This document shows positions 26,317-35,795 of a DNA stretch of 64,000 nucleotides, piece by piece. The DNA lies in NCBI GenBank assembly GCA_028876495.1, contig JAGWRO010000038.1, forward strand, positions 1 through 64,000, given 5' to 3'. The DNA comes from Bacteroidota bacterium (lineage in GTDB: Bacteria > Bacteroidota > Bacteroidia > Chitinophagales > Chitinophagaceae). Both the position numbers and the translations under genes were made by a program. The stretch's first letter is position 1; every line of letters begins with the position of its first letter. The notes beneath the pieces are model-generated. The model was not told the DNA's origin, did no database searches, and saw nothing but the letters and a program-made list of their open reading frames with translations.

Positions 26317-26335
26317 TTCCCGATAGCAATCGGGA
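26317..26335. repeat. CCCGATAGCAATCGGG palindrome in the rpsJ-rplC gap
   Basis: A 6-bp stem with an AGCA loop (26319-26334). Very similar CCCGATAGC-x-ATCGGG sequences are, from memory, abundant between genes in Bacteroidota, so this is probably a dispersed palindromic repeat. Confidence 0.5.
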
Positions 26336-26348
26336 GGGAAAGCAACTT

Positions 26349-26654
26349 TTATGCTTTTATCTCAACATCAACACCAGATGGCAAATCAAGCTTTGAAAGC
26401 GCATCAACGGTTCTTGAACTACTGGTATAAATATCCAACAAACGCTTGTGCGTACATAGCTGGAACTGCTCACGCGCTTTTTTATTTACGTGTGGAGAAC
26501 GCAATACGGTAAATATTTTTTTATGAGTAGGTAAAGGAATGGGTCCTGTTACTACTGCACCTGTACTGCGTACGGTCTTAACGATTTTCTCTGCTGATTT
26601 ATCTACCAGGTTGTGATCGTAAGACTGAAGTTTTATCCTGATTCTTTGAGACAT
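26349..26654 (-). CDS. rpsJ: 30S ribosomal protein S10
   Basis: First gene of the S10-spc cluster. The 101-residue protein starts [46 protein letters not shown] and ends with a [14 protein letters not shown] strand. S10 also acts with NusB in antitermination. Promoter TACTTTTG with a well-spaced -33 TTTG lies 40 nt upstream. The str genes that precede it in many genomes are absent. Confidence 0.97.
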   Translation of the reverse strand: MSQRIRIKLQSYDHNLVDKSAEKIVKTVRSTGAVVTGPIPLPTHKKIFTVLRSPHVNKKAREQFQLCTHKRLLDIYTSSSRTVDALSKLDLPSGVDVEIKA

Positions 26655-26693
26655 TTTAAAGAACTTTTTTTATCCAAATTTATTTTGGGAGTG

Positions 26694-26724
26694 CAAAAGT
26701 AGACCGTTATATTTAAATTACAAA
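26694..26724 (-). promoter_or_regulatory. Promoter of the S10-spc operon
   Basis: Minus-strand TTTG (26724-26721), then 19 nt, then TACTTTTG (26701-26694): an excellent match to the Bacteroidota -33/-7 consensus. The initial transcript CACTCCCAAAATAAA nearly equals that of rpsA. Confidence 0.8.
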
Positions 26725-26804
26725 AAAATTATGTGAAGATTTTAAAAATAATTACCAACGTATTACTGGCACTATATTTTCTGTGATAAAAATAAATTTT
26801 TATT

Positions 26805-27335
26805 ATGCAACAAAACGATAAAAAATCTGCAAAAAATCAGTTATCTGATCAAATTGATTCCCCACATGATAGGGAAGAGCTACTGGAAAGGGCTGCTTCA
26901 ATGGGTATTCCTGATGTGCATGAAATTCCTGGACAGGAAGATTTTAACCCTGCTCCTCCCGGAGAAATAGCAGATACTGCTATCGCTTCTGCCGATGAAG
27001 ATTACGACAGTTCTTTCGATGAAAACCTGGATGAGGAAATAATCTACAGCCCCGATTCAAATGTTTCAGATGAAGAACGGGAAACACTAAGAAGAACATC
27101 TGATGACATGCCGGGAGATGATGAGAACCTGAGAGAGGCGGCTCTTGACAACAGAGATGATGACGGGGAAGTTTTAAATGAAGAAAGTTTTCAGGATAAT
27201 ATTTCTGCATCCGACCTTGATATACCAGGAGACGAATTAGATGATGCCGAAGAAAATATTGGTGAAGAAGATGAAGAGAACAATGATTACAGTTTAGGAG
27301 GTGATAATGACGAAATCCCACAGGATCAATTTTAA
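26805..27335 (+). CDS. Conserved acidic hypothetical protein
   Basis: A 176-residue, highly acidic protein dominated by Asp and Glu, with low-complexity sequence and no signal peptide or membrane segment. The C-terminal stretch (SASDLDIPGDELDDAEENIGEEDEENNDYSLGGD) resembles a small protein that recurs in Chitinophagaceae genomes. Function is unknown; it is probably disordered. It is divergent from the ribosomal cluster. Confidence 0.75.
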   Translation: MQQNDKKSAKNQLSDQIDSPHDREELLERAASMGIPDVHEIPGQEDFNPAPPGEIADTAIASADEDYDSSFDENLDEEIIYSPDSNVSDEERETLRRTSDDMPGDDENLREAALDNRDDDGEVLNEESFQDNISASDLDIPGDELDDAEENIGEEDEENNDYSLGGDNDEIPQDQF

Positions 27336-27406
27336 TAATAAATTGTTGTAGATTATTTTCCATGGCTCCCTTTCGTGTGGGATTTTTATTTTCCTTATTT
27401 TACAAA

Positions 27407-28192
27407 ATGAATTTACCTGATTTTACATCCGGCTTTTGGCCGTTAATTCTTACCGCAATTTTTTTTCTGGTTATTATGGGCAGGTATTTTTTAGTTGCAG
27501 GTATCTTTTATTGCACTTTTTATATCTGGTTTCGTTCAAAATTTGAAGCGCGTAAGATCAACCAGAAAAATTATAAAAAGGGCCAGTTCAAAAAAGAGAT
27601 CAAATATAGCCTTATCAGTTCTTTACTTTTTTCAGTTGCCGGAGCCATTACAGTTATACTTTGGCAAAAAGGGTATACCAAAGTTTATACAACAACTGAT
27701 CTTTATGGTTGGTGGTATTTGCCTTTAAGCCTGCTCATCTACATGCTCTTGCAGGAAACTTATTATTACTGGCTGCATCGGTGGATGCATAAACCGGTTG
27801 TTTTTAAACTGGTTCATAAAGTTCATCACGACAGCCGGATTGCTTCGCCATTCACGGCTTTTTCTTTTCATCCGCTTGAGGGCTTTTTACAGGCGATATT
27901 TTTGCCGCTGCTTTTGTTGTTTATCCCAATACATTATTTTGTACTTATTTTTCTGCTGGTCATAATGAGCCTCAGCAGTGTGATCAATCACCTGGATATT
28001 GAAATTTATCCAAAGAACAGTTACAACATCTGGGGTAAATGGGTGATCGGCGCTACGCATCATTCGCTTCATCACAAATATTACAAGTATAATTTCGGTT
28101 TGTATTTTACCTTTTGGGATAGAATAAAACGAACTGAAAGTCCAGGTTTAAAAAAAGCCATGAACCTGGCAGAAAACCGTCAAAAGCCTTAA
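27407..28192 (+). CDS. Sterol desaturase / fatty acid hydroxylase family protein
   Basis: A membrane di-iron oxygenase-type protein of 261 residues with about four hydrophobic segments. The histidine clusters are HRWMH, HKVHH and HHSLHH, with a further FHP between them, as expected for the eight-histidine iron site. It may hydroxylate or desaturate a lipid; the substrate is unknown. I start at ATG 27407 (MNLPDFTSGFW), since an ATG at 27362 would place the initiator inside an inverted repeat and add an odd N-terminus. Confidence 0.82.
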   Translation: MNLPDFTSGFWPLILTAIFFLVIMGRYFLVAGIFYCTFYIWFRSKFEARKINQKNYKKGQFKKEIKYSLISSLLFSVAGAITVILWQKGYTKVYTTTDLYGWWYLPLSLLIYMLLQETYYYWLHRWMHKPVVFKLVHKVHHDSRIASPFTAFSFHPLEGFLQAIFLPLLLLFIPIHYFVLIFLLVIMSLSSVINHLDIEIYPKNSYNIWGKWVIGATHHSLHHKYYKYNFGLYFTFWDRIKRTESPGLKKAMNLAENRQKP

Positions 28193-28247
28193 AAGTTAAA
28201 TAATTGCATTTCTTTAAACAGAAAAATGGTTTTGATTATATAAGAGC

Positions 28248-28255
28248 TATCTTTG
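28248..28255 (+). promoter_or_regulatory. -7 element TATCTTTG of the cold-shock gene
   Basis: Plus-strand TAnnTTTG 30 nt before the ATG at 28286. Confidence 0.55.
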
Positions 28256-28285
28256 CTGCTAATTTTTTATTAATACAACAATACA

Positions 28286-28489
28286 ATGGACAACAAAAAC
28301 ACAGGAACCGTTAAATTTTTCAATTCTGAAAAAGGCTTCGGTTTTATTAAACACGATGATTCTTCAAAAGAAACTTTCGTGCATGCAAGCGGACTTATTG
28401 ATGAAATCAAAGAGAACGACAAAGTTGAATTCGACTTGCAAAATGGCAAAAAAGGAATGAATGCCGTTAATGTGAAATTAATCGGCTAA
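28286..28489 (+). CDS. Cold-shock domain protein (CspA family)
   Basis: A 67-residue OB-fold RNA chaperone that melts mRNA structure, especially after cold shock. RNP1 (KGFGFI) and RNP2 (TFVHAS) are intact, as is the start TGTVKFFNSEKGFGFI. It is monocistronic with its own promoter and a strong terminator. The 30-nt leader is much shorter than the long thermosensing leader of E. coli cspA, so regulation likely differs. Confidence 0.95.
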   Translation: MDNKNTGTVKFFNSEKGFGFIKHDDSSKETFVHASGLIDEIKENDKVEFDLQNGKKGMNAVNVKLIG

Positions 28490-28507
28490 AAATCGATATT
28501 TCAATGC

Positions 28508-28536
28508 AAAGGGCAACTTTAGTTGCCCTTTTTTTA
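28508..28536 (+). terminator. Rho-independent terminator of the cold-shock gene
   Basis: AAAGGGCAACT pairs with AGTTGCCCTTT (11 bp) around a very tight turn, followed by a T-run. Confidence 0.88.
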
Positions 28537-28600
28537 TGTACTTATAGTAAAGAAACAAATATACCTGTTTATTATTTTCCTTATCACACTCATGTTTTTT

Positions 28601-28822
28601 TTAAAGATACCGCAGGGGATTGCGGCGTGAGTTTTTAATGTAATTTTTTACATTCATCCAGAAGGCAAAAATCAAATAAAAAATAACAGGGGAGCCAAAT
28701 GTAAGAAATGAAATATAGATAAAGTATCTTCTAATTTCTGCAGTGGCAATCCCCATTTTTTCACCAATAGCCGTACAAACACCGAAAACATGCCATTCAA
28801 TAAAATTTTTTATTTTATACAT
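28601..28822 (-). CDS. PspC-domain membrane protein
   Basis: A 73-residue protein with the PspC pattern: FGVCTAIGEKMGIATAEIRRYFIYISFLTFGSPVIFYLIFAFWM, i.e. a GxCxGIAEYxG-like amphipathic segment followed by a long hydrophobic hairpin. PspC proteins act in envelope-stress sensing in enterobacteria; stand-alone small copies in Bacteroidota are uncharacterised. A minus-strand TATCTTTG at 28993-29000 could be a distant promoter. Confidence 0.75.
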   Translation of the reverse strand: MYKIKNFIEWHVFGVCTAIGEKMGIATAEIRRYFIYISFLTFGSPVIFYLIFAFWMNVKNYIKNSRRNPLRYL

Positions 28823-29184
28823 ATATCAGGATTTATTAAAATCAAATGAATTCAATTTTTGATTGCGCTTTATATTAATTGTATTCCTTTAACGTATCGC
28901 CTTTCTTAATATTTCACTCCATCAACCCAGGCATTCTTTGATAATTTTCCATGCGCAGTTATGCAATGGCCTTCTTCATTTAGTATTATAGTCAAAGATA
29001 ATCAGAAAAAAGAAAAGTTTTTCTTTTTAAAAATTTAAAATATGGCTTCCACAATATTTGACCTTAGAAAATATTTAACCAGTTTGTAAAATAACATCCA
29101 TCTATTTTAAGTAATTTTGGCCTCCTTTGATAAAAAACAGGATATTCCGTCAACAATTTTTTCTAACTAAAATTAATACAAGCA
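28823..29184. other. 362-nt intergenic region between PspC gene and aconitase
   Basis: No gene is recognised. It holds a minus-strand TATCTTTG (28993-29000) pointing at the PspC gene and the aconitase promoter (29083-29119). Short frames such as 29042-29089 (15 codons) lie upstream of the promoter and look accidental. Confidence 0.5.
29083..29119 (+). promoter_or_regulatory. Promoter of the aconitase gene
   Basis: TTTG (29083-29086) then 25 nt then TAATTTTG (29112-29119). Spacing is somewhat long for -33/-7. The leader is about 60 nt. Confidence 0.5.
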
Positions 29185-31479
29185 ATGGTTTTTGATCTGG
29201 ACATGATAAAAAGGTTTTATGAAAGTTACTCAGAAAAAGTAGAAGCTACACGTAAAGTAGTTAATCATCCTCTCACACTTACAGAGAAAATTTTATACGC
29301 CCATCTTTGGAAAAAAAATGCCGATACCGCTTACGAAAGAGGGAATGATTATGTGGACTTTGCACCGGACCGCGTGGCGATGCAGGATGCAACAGCACAA
29401 ATGGCTTTACTGCAATTTATGCAATCAGGACGGGCCAAAGTTGCGGTTCCGTCAACTGTTCATTGCGATCATTTGATACAGGCTCAAATTGGCGCAGTTG
29501 CCGATCTTACAAGAGCAAAATCTCAAAATAAAGAAGTATATGATTTCCTTGCTTCTGTTTCTAATAAATATGGAATTGGTTTCTGGAAACCGGGAGCCGG
29601 AATTATTCACCAGGTTGTTTTAGAAAATTATGCGTTTCCTGGTGGAATGATGATTGGAACCGATTCTCACACAGTAAATGCAGGCGGCCTTGGAACTATT
29701 GCCATTGGTGTAGGCGGTGCTGATGCGTGTGATGTGATGGCTGGTTTGCCCTGGGAACTGAAATTTCCGAAACTCATTGGTGTAAAATTAACCGGCAAAA
29801 TAAGCGGGTGGACTTCTGCAAAAGATATTATTTTAAAAGTGGCAGGCATCTTAACCGTAAAGGGCGGAACCGGTGCTATTGTTGAATATTTTGGAGATGG
29901 AGCTACCTCGATATCATGTACCGGAAAAGGAACCATTTGTAACATGGGCGCAGAGATTGGTGCAACCACTTCTATCTTTGGCTACGATGTAAAAATGGCC
30001 GATTATCTTAAAGGAACAGGAAGAGCTCAAGTAGCTGCAGAAGCAGATAAAGTTTCCCAGGATCTTACCGGAGACATAGAAGTATATCAAAATCCTGAAA
30101 AATATTTTGACCAGGTAATTGAAATTAATTTATCAGAATTGGAGCCGCATATCAACGGACCTTTTACTCCTGATTTAGCATGGCCGATTTCAGAATTTGC
30201 TGAAGCAGTTAAGAAAAACAACTGGCCCGAAAAAATGGAAGTTGGATTGATCGGTTCCTGTACCAATTCTTCTTATGAAGACATCACACGAGCGGCTTCT
30301 GTTGCCAAACAGGCTACAGATAACGGTTTAAGCGTTAGTTCAGAATTTATCATTACTCCGGGCTCTGAGCAGGTAAGATACACGGTGGAGAGAGATGGAT
30401 ATTTAAAAACTTTCGAAGAAATGGGCGGCGTTGTTTTAGCAAACGCCTGTGGACCATGTATTGGTCAATGGGCACGTCATACCAATGAGCCTGACAAGAA
30501 AAATTCTATTGTAACTTCTTACAACAGAAATTTTGCAAAAAGAAACGACGGCAATCCCAACACCCACGCTTTTGTTGCTTCCCCGGAACTGACAACCGCC
30601 CTGGCAATTGCCGGAAGAATCACCTTTAATCCTCTTACCGACTACCTTGTTAATGACAAAGGTGAAAAAGTAAAACTGGAAGAACCGCAAGGAATTGAAA
30701 TGCCTCAAAAAGGATTTGCGGTAGAGGATGCAGGATTCCAGGCACCGGCAGAAGATGGAAGCCAGATAGAAGTAATCGTATCTCCGGATTCAGATCGTCT
30801 TCAGATTTTAGAGCCTTTTAATGCATGGAATGGTGAAGATTTTAAAGGATTGAAATTATTGATCAAAGCGAAGGGGAAATGTACCACAGATCATATTTCT
30901 ATGGCTGGCCCGTGGTTAAAATACCGTGGACATCTTGATAACATCAGCAATAATTTATTGATAGGCGCTGTAAATTTCTTTAATGAAAAAACCAATTCTG
31001 TTAAGAACCAAATAACCGGGGTTTATGGCCCATTGCCGGAAACCCAAAGAGCGTATAAAGCGCAGGGAATAGGAACTGTGATTGTGGCCGATGAAAATTA
31101 TGGGGAAGGTTCTTCACGTGAGCACGCAGCTATGGAGCCCCGCCATTTGGGAGTAAAAGCAGTGATTGTAAAATCATTTGCACGTATTCATGAAACCAAT
31201 TTGAAAAAGCAAGGAATGCTGGCGCTAACTTTTCAAAATAAAGAAGATTATGATAAAGTTTTAGGAGATGATTTAATTGATATTGTTGGCCTCACCGATT
31301 TCACAGTTGGAAAACCATTAAAAGTAATTTTACACCACAAAGACGGTACTACTGATTCTTTCCCAGTAAATCATACCTATAACCAGCAACAAATAGAATG
31401 GTTCAAAGCGGGAGCAGCACTGAATATAATCAGAAAAGAATTTGAAAACAGGAATAAAGCAGAGAACGCTACGGCATAG
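29185..31479 (+). CDS. acn: Aconitate hydratase (mitochondrial-type)
   Basis: Isomerises citrate to isocitrate in the TCA cycle using a [4Fe-4S] cluster. The 764-residue protein has the three cluster cysteines: Cys359 in [10 protein letters not shown], and Cys422 and Cys425 in [11 protein letters not shown]. Other blocks are [13 protein letters not shown], the swivel domain with [17 protein letters not shown], and [20 protein letters not shown]. Its length and start ([15 protein letters not shown]) match the mitochondrial-like group, not AcnB. It is a single gene. Confidence 0.97.
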   Translation: MVFDLDMIKRFYESYSEKVEATRKVVNHPLTLTEKILYAHLWKKNADTAYERGNDYVDFAPDRVAMQDATAQMALLQFMQSGRAKVAVPSTVHCDHLIQAQIGAVADLTRAKSQNKEVYDFLASVSNKYGIGFWKPGAGIIHQVVLENYAFPGGMMIGTDSHTVNAGGLGTIAIGVGGADACDVMAGLPWELKFPKLIGVKLTGKISGWTSAKDIILKVAGILTVKGGTGAIVEYFGDGATSISCTGKGTICNMGAEIGATTSIFGYDVKMADYLKGTGRAQVAAEADKVSQDLTGDIEVYQNPEKYFDQVIEINLSELEPHINGPFTPDLAWPISEFAEAVKKNNWPEKMEVGLIGSCTNSSYEDITRAASVAKQATDNGLSVSSEFIITPGSEQVRYTVERDGYLKTFEEMGGVVLANACGPCIGQWARHTNEPDKKNSIVTSYNRNFAKRNDGNPNTHAFVASPELTTALAIAGRITFNPLTDYLVNDKGEKVKLEEPQGIEMPQKGFAVEDAGFQAPAEDGSQIEVIVSPDSDRLQILEPFNAWNGEDFKGLKLLIKAKGKCTTDHISMAGPWLKYRGHLDNISNNLLIGAVNFFNEKTNSVKNQITGVYGPLPETQRAYKAQGIGTVIVADENYGEGSSREHAAMEPRHLGVKAVIVKSFARIHETNLKKQGMLALTFQNKEDYDKVLGDDLIDIVGLTDFTVGKPLKVILHHKDGTTDSFPVNHTYNQQQIEWFKAGAALNIIRKEFENRNKAENATA

Positions 31480-31590
31480 TATTTTTGTTTATTTACAGCC
31501 ATTCTATTTTCAAACCCAAAGTTGAACAGAATGACTTTTATTTAATTTAAGAAACCAGGGAGTTTCCCGTTGACCTTGAAAAATAAGAAA

Positions 31591-32868
31591 ATGAGAAGGA
31601 TAGCAGGTACACTGTTTTTTATATTTTATTGCCTTTACGCTTCAGCCCAAAATCAAAATGACCTACAAAAACTAAAAGTTTTTATTGATTGCAGCCGTGT
31701 AGGTTGCGATTGGTCTTTTATCAGAACTCAAATAAAAATTGTTGATTTTTTATTTGACAGCGAAGCTTCAGATGTTCATATTTTAATAACTGCACAAAGA
31801 GCAGGGAATGGCGGTAGACAATATGAACTACTGTTTTATGGCCAGCATAATTACGACTACTATAATGATACCTTATATTTTACGACAGCAGCTACTGCAA
31901 CAAGTAGCGAGGTAAGAAAACAAATGGTACATTCAGTTATGATGGGAATAGCGCCTTTGGTAGCGCGAACAGCCTATGCCTCCGCCATTTCAATTGATAT
32001 GAAAGGAAGTGATTCTACCAACTCACTTTCCTCTGTTGTTACAAAAGATAAATGGAACTATTGGATTTTTAACGTTGGTATTGATGGCCGGTTAAATGTC
32101 GATAAAAATTATAAAAGTGATCGTTTCAGTTCCGATTTTTCCGCGGATCGCACCACCGAGGACCTTAAGGTAGGTTTTAGAATATATGGAAGTAAAAATC
32201 ATTCAATTTACCAATACCAGGACTCCACAGGGGCCACTTCAAAATACACAGTTAATAACAGTAATTATGGTTTTTTTAATAACCTCGTTAAATCGATGGC
32301 CCGGCATTGGAGTTATGGCTACCAGGTAAGTTATTCTAATAATACTTTTTCTAACTTCAAACGAAAAATTTATTTTAACCCCGCCATTGAATATAACTTC
32401 TACCCTTATTCTGAGGTTAACAGTCGTTTCTTTGTATTGAGATATGGAGCTGATGTTTCGCTAAATAATTATTATGACACCACCATCTATAATAAATTAA
32501 GACAAACTTTATACGGGCACCAATTTTCTGCAGCATTGACACTGAACCAAAAATGGGGAACCTTTTACAGCAGTATTTATTACAGGAATTATTTTTCTGA
32601 CTGGAAGCTGAACAACATGGGGATCAACTTAAATGTAAACGTTAGAGTCACCGGTGGGCTTTCTTTTTATGTCAACACTTCCGGGAGTATTGTACATGAC
32701 CAGATCTATTTGGTGAAAGGCAACGTTTCAGAGCAGGATCTTCTTATCAAAACAAGGCAATTAGGTTCTTCCTTTAATTATAATTTATATTTTGGGGTGA
32801 ATTTCAGGTTTGGAAGCAAACTAAATAATTTTGTAAACCCACGTTTCCAGGGTTTTGAAGGTTTTTAA
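31591..32868 (+). CDS. Secreted/outer-membrane hypothetical protein
   Basis: The 425-residue protein has a signal peptide (MRRIAGTLFFIFYCLYASAQ). The N-terminal ~120 residues (VFIDCSRVGCDWSFIRTQIKIVDFL) are a small alpha/beta module with SDVHILITAQ. The C-terminal part has alternating aromatic beta strands (NYGFFNNLVKSMARHWSYGYQVSYSNN), and the last residues follow YNLYFGVNFRFGS, suggesting an outer-membrane beta-barrel. A TTG at 31570 is an alternative start but would push the signal peptide inward. Its family was not identified. Confidence 0.65.
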   Translation: MRRIAGTLFFIFYCLYASAQNQNDLQKLKVFIDCSRVGCDWSFIRTQIKIVDFLFDSEASDVHILITAQRAGNGGRQYELLFYGQHNYDYYNDTLYFTTAATATSSEVRKQMVHSVMMGIAPLVARTAYASAISIDMKGSDSTNSLSSVVTKDKWNYWIFNVGIDGRLNVDKNYKSDRFSSDFSADRTTEDLKVGFRIYGSKNHSIYQYQDSTGATSKYTVNNSNYGFFNNLVKSMARHWSYGYQVSYSNNTFSNFKRKIYFNPAIEYNFYPYSEVNSRFFVLRYGADVSLNNYYDTTIYNKLRQTLYGHQFSAALTLNQKWGTFYSSIYYRNYFSDWKLNNMGINLNVNVRVTGGLSFYVNTSGSIVHDQIYLVKGNVSEQDLLIKTRQLGSSFNYNLYFGVNFRFGSKLNNFVNPRFQGFEGF

Positions 32869-32872
32869 AAAA

Positions 32873-34705
32873 TTACCTGCTCAAATAATCCTGGTAAGAA
32901 AATTCCATGTAGGCTTTGCCATATTTCATTTGAGAAGTATCAAAACCGGGCGATATAAAAATCGGTCTTTTAGAAACATTATCCATGGTTTCTGTTCCTT
33001 TAGGTGTCACCAATCCAAAACCGTTATTAAAAGAATAAAACGCAAATGGTTTTGCAGAAGAATCGAGCAGATCTTTACTCCATGGAAACTTATTGGTTGG
33101 TAAATGAAATTGGTCTAAAATGGTAGTGGCGATATCCGTTTGTGAACCTATTGTATTGATCCTGCCTTTCAGTGTTAATGCGCCTCCTGAAAAAATTAAC
33201 GGGATATGAAATTTTGAAGGCCTGTCGTTAGGGTCATGACCCGGCAGAGGATGGCCGTGATCGGCAACAAATACAATTAACGTCTTATTCCACAAAGAAT
33301 CTTTTTTTAGCCTGTTGATAAAACTACCAACAATACTGTCTGTATAATAAACTGAATTTTCAAAAAGCGTAGTTTGGTCTTTTCCTTTAAAATGCGGTTT
33401 CATAGGAACATCATAAGGTTCATGGCTGCTAAGGGTAAACAGCGTAGCAAAAAATGGTTGTCTTTTTGTATGGATGTCTTTATAAAAATGGTCAAAAACA
33501 TATTGATCATGTACGCCCCACGAAGTGGTTCTTTCAGAAACCGGAAAAGAATATTTATCCGTTAACTGATCCATTTTAATATTAATAAGGTAGGATTTCA
33601 TATTGGCAAATTCCAACTCACCACCATATGTATAACTGGAGTGGTAACCTATCTTTTCAAGTGACTGGTTGATGGAAGTAAGCTTTCTTGTTTTGTTAGG
33701 TGTTTTAATAATGGATGTAATGGCCTGGTTGGGATAGCCGCTTAATACAGCCACCAGCCCTTTCTCACTTCTGTCGCCTGCCGCATAGATATTGGTAAAC
33801 AATAATCCATTAGCAGCAATACTGTCAAGGTTTGGAGTAACATGAGGAACGCCGCCAAGACAGTCAAGCCATTTAGCCGTAAAACTTTCTAAAATAATAA
33901 TGATAACATTTGGTTTGTCGACCGATAAAATAGAAGGAATTCTTTTTGGACCAGTATTATATAAACTATCGACAAGCCCTTTTGATTTTTCAAGTGAAAA
34001 ATATTCAAATGGATTTTGCGTATCGTTCCTGTTTAAAATCGAAAACATAATGTTCCATGGCAGATTAATAGCGGCATGGTCAGCGAATACTTTTTCAGAA
34101 AAATACGCATCACTAATGTTCATTGGTATCTTCTGTATTCCACCACGAATCGGAACAAAAAGAAAAACAAGCAAAAAGGCAGAAACAAAAATATGGACTA
34201 CAGAAAATCTTTTTTGAGAAGCGCCGATGAAATGATCAAAATATCTTTTATAAATAAAAATAAAGAGGCCGGCAATAAATATAAAGATGATCATCAACAA
34301 AAAAACTGGGGCAGTAGATATAGTGGCACCCATTTCTTTTGGTGTTTTAAAATATTGCAAAGGGGTAGCATCCATCCTAAAGCCCCACGCATTGTATAAT
34401 TCAAGATCGGCAATGATTAAAAAAGAAATGAGGATGACCAAAGCGTTAGTATAAATCCTGATTATTTTTTTTACAGAAAAATGGGTGGCAATTGATTGTA
34501 TTAAAAACAAAAGGAAAGGAAAGATACAGATATAGGCTGTGAAAGATGCGTCCATCCTCAATCCGTAAAGAAATACTTTAAAGATTTCTGTTGCAGTTAA
34601 CGTTTGTGTAAGATGAAAATGGTAAAGTAAAAAAGCAATTTTCGCAGCAATGAAAAACAGTACCCAATATAAAAAATAGAAAATGTAAGCCAGATATTTT
34701 TTCAC
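32873..34705 (-). CDS. LTA synthase-like sulfatase (phosphoglycerol/phosphoethanolamine transferase type)
   Basis: The 610-residue inner-membrane protein has about five N-terminal transmembrane segments (to ~residue 200) and a periplasmic sulfatase/alkaline-phosphatase domain. Metal-site blocks are VIIILESFTAKWLD, AAGDRSEKGLVAVLSG (likely nucleophile Ser) and FVADHGHPLPGHDP. Such enzymes move phospho-headgroups onto envelope glycans or lipid A; the substrate here is unknown. It starts at GTG 34705, four bases after a TACTTTCG box, so it may be leaderless. It is convergent with the hypothetical outer-membrane gene, 4 nt apart. Confidence 0.83.
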   Translation of the reverse strand: MKKYLAYIFYFLYWVLFFIAAKIAFLLYHFHLTQTLTATEIFKVFLYGLRMDASFTAYICIFPFLLFLIQSIATHFSVKKIIRIYTNALVILISFLIIADLELYNAWGFRMDATPLQYFKTPKEMGATISTAPVFLLMIIFIFIAGLFIFIYKRYFDHFIGASQKRFSVVHIFVSAFLLVFLFVPIRGGIQKIPMNISDAYFSEKVFADHAAINLPWNIMFSILNRNDTQNPFEYFSLEKSKGLVDSLYNTGPKRIPSILSVDKPNVIIIILESFTAKWLDCLGGVPHVTPNLDSIAANGLLFTNIYAAGDRSEKGLVAVLSGYPNQAITSIIKTPNKTRKLTSINQSLEKIGYHSSYTYGGELEFANMKSYLINIKMDQLTDKYSFPVSERTTSWGVHDQYVFDHFYKDIHTKRQPFFATLFTLSSHEPYDVPMKPHFKGKDQTTLFENSVYYTDSIVGSFINRLKKDSLWNKTLIVFVADHGHPLPGHDPNDRPSKFHIPLIFSGGALTLKGRINTIGSQTDIATTILDQFHLPTNKFPWSKDLLDSSAKPFAFYSFNNGFGLVTPKGTETMDNVSKRPIFISPGFDTSQMKYGKAYMEFSYQDYLSR

Positions 34706-34790
34706 TTCGCGAAAGTAATAATTATAACGTTCAGCTTATATTTCAAAAAGTTAATAAAAGGTTTTTTAGTTAGAAATAATAATCAGAACT

Positions 34791-34807
34791 ATTTGTTGCT
34801 TTACTGT
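34791..34807 (-). repeat. Dispersed ACAGTAAA repeat, inverted copy
   Basis: On the minus strand reads ACAGTAAAGCAACAAAT, identical over 17 nt to 57455-57471. Confidence 0.5.
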
Positions 34808-34822
34808 CATTCATTTTAAAGA

Positions 34823-34860
34823 AAAAGCCCTGCAACACATCATTGCAGGGCTTTTCCAAA
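34823..34860 (-). terminator. Rho-independent terminator of the DUF6263 gene
   Basis: A 13-bp perfect stem (34823-34835 with 34843-34855) and a 7-nt loop, downstream of the minus-strand stop at 34875. T-rich on the exit side. Confidence 0.85.
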
Positions 34861-34874
34861 TTTTTTAAAAACGG

Positions 34875-35705
34875 TTATAATTCCTTTACAGTAGTAGTTG
34901 AAGTTATTTTTGTCTTCATAGGAAAATCCTGTCCCATTGCTGAAACAGTTCCTGAAGCATCGCCGGTAGAAGACCCGGATTGAATAACCCCGGTTTTAAT
35001 ATCTACTTTTTCTTCTCCAACTACTTTACCCGTAGTTTTGGTTGCAATTTCCATTCCCTGCTGCTCCATAGTAGTTTGAACAGAATCTGTTCCTGTAAAT
35101 GCAATGGTAGCAATGTCTCCGCTAATATCTTTTATAGTATAATTAGTTGTTCTTGACATACCATCACTATTAGTGTTTTCTGTCCAACTTGTACCCACTT
35201 TCGGATTTTCAGGTAAAGGCAGAAAAGCCAGTTGAGTTCCATATCCTGTTTGTGCAAGATTTAATCTTTTGGCAATACCAGTTGCAGATGTATCGGTAGA
35301 ATCTGCGGATACAATCTTCGATGAATTATTGATTGTAAGATCTTTGGGTTGATTCACATAATCTTTCAAAGCCGAACCAAACTCTCCTTTCATATCACTG
35401 GTACTGTCCGAATCAAAATTTATATCCTGGCCCATCATACTCATGCTCATGTTAATGTGTGAAAGCGTATTGGTGAGATTATAATTCTCGCCGGTTTTGT
35501 TTTTTACATCAATTTTGTAAGTAGAAGTAATATTCGCTTTTGACTCCATAGTTTGCCCCTGCACATCTGTTGAACTGGAGGTTTCAAGCTTATTTTCCAC
35601 CTGGTAAGTTTTTCCGGTTGGTAATTTTAATGAGGCATTCGTTTGCGCGATCGTTGCCGTCGAAAAACAAATTGAAGCAGCAAAAAAGATTTGTATTTTT
35701 TTCAT
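34875..35705 (-). CDS. DUF6263 family exported protein
   Basis: A 276-residue protein with a signal peptide (MKKIQIFFAASICFSTATIAQ). It is rich in Ser and Thr and predicted to be all-beta. The block GKTYQVENKLETSSSTDVQGQTMES and later TKTTGKVVGEEKVDIKTGVIQSGSSTGDASG resemble DUF6263. Function is unknown. TATATTTG (35734-35741) supplies a promoter, with a terminator at the other end, so it is monocistronic. Confidence 0.8.
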   Translation of the reverse strand: MKKIQIFFAASICFSTATIAQTNASLKLPTGKTYQVENKLETSSSTDVQGQTMESKANITSTYKIDVKNKTGENYNLTNTLSHINMSMSMMGQDINFDSDSTSDMKGEFGSALKDYVNQPKDLTINNSSKIVSADSTDTSATGIAKRLNLAQTGYGTQLAFLPLPENPKVGTSWTENTNSDGMSRTTNYTIKDISGDIATIAFTGTDSVQTTMEQQGMEIATKTTGKVVGEEKVDIKTGVIQSGSSTGDASGTVSAMGQDFPMKTKITSTTTVKEL

Positions 35706-35733
35706 ACCGAGATTTTATTTTTAGTTTAAGCTG

Positions 35734-35741
35734 CAAATATA
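35734..35741 (-). promoter_or_regulatory. -7 element TATATTTG of the DUF6263 gene
   Basis: Minus-strand TAnnTTTG, 28 nt before the ATG at 35705. Confidence 0.55.
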
Positions 35742-35795
35742 ATAGTACTAATCCTGCTTCTATAATATTTTTTTTGAATACCTGGCTGCCGTTGA

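Noticed and set aside
28913-28999. Minus-strand frame of about 29 codons starting at a TTG in the PspC upstream region
   Set aside because: Its only start codon overlaps the -7 box itself, and it lacks any recognisable feature.
29042-29089. 15-codon frame upstream of aconitase as a leader peptide
   Set aside because: It lies upstream of the best promoter (29112-29119), so it would not be on the aconitase mRNA, and it has no conserved feature.
32855-33103. Plus-strand frame antisense to the sulfatase gene
   Set aside because: It is fully covered by a well-supported gene on the other strand and resembles no protein; a shadow frame.
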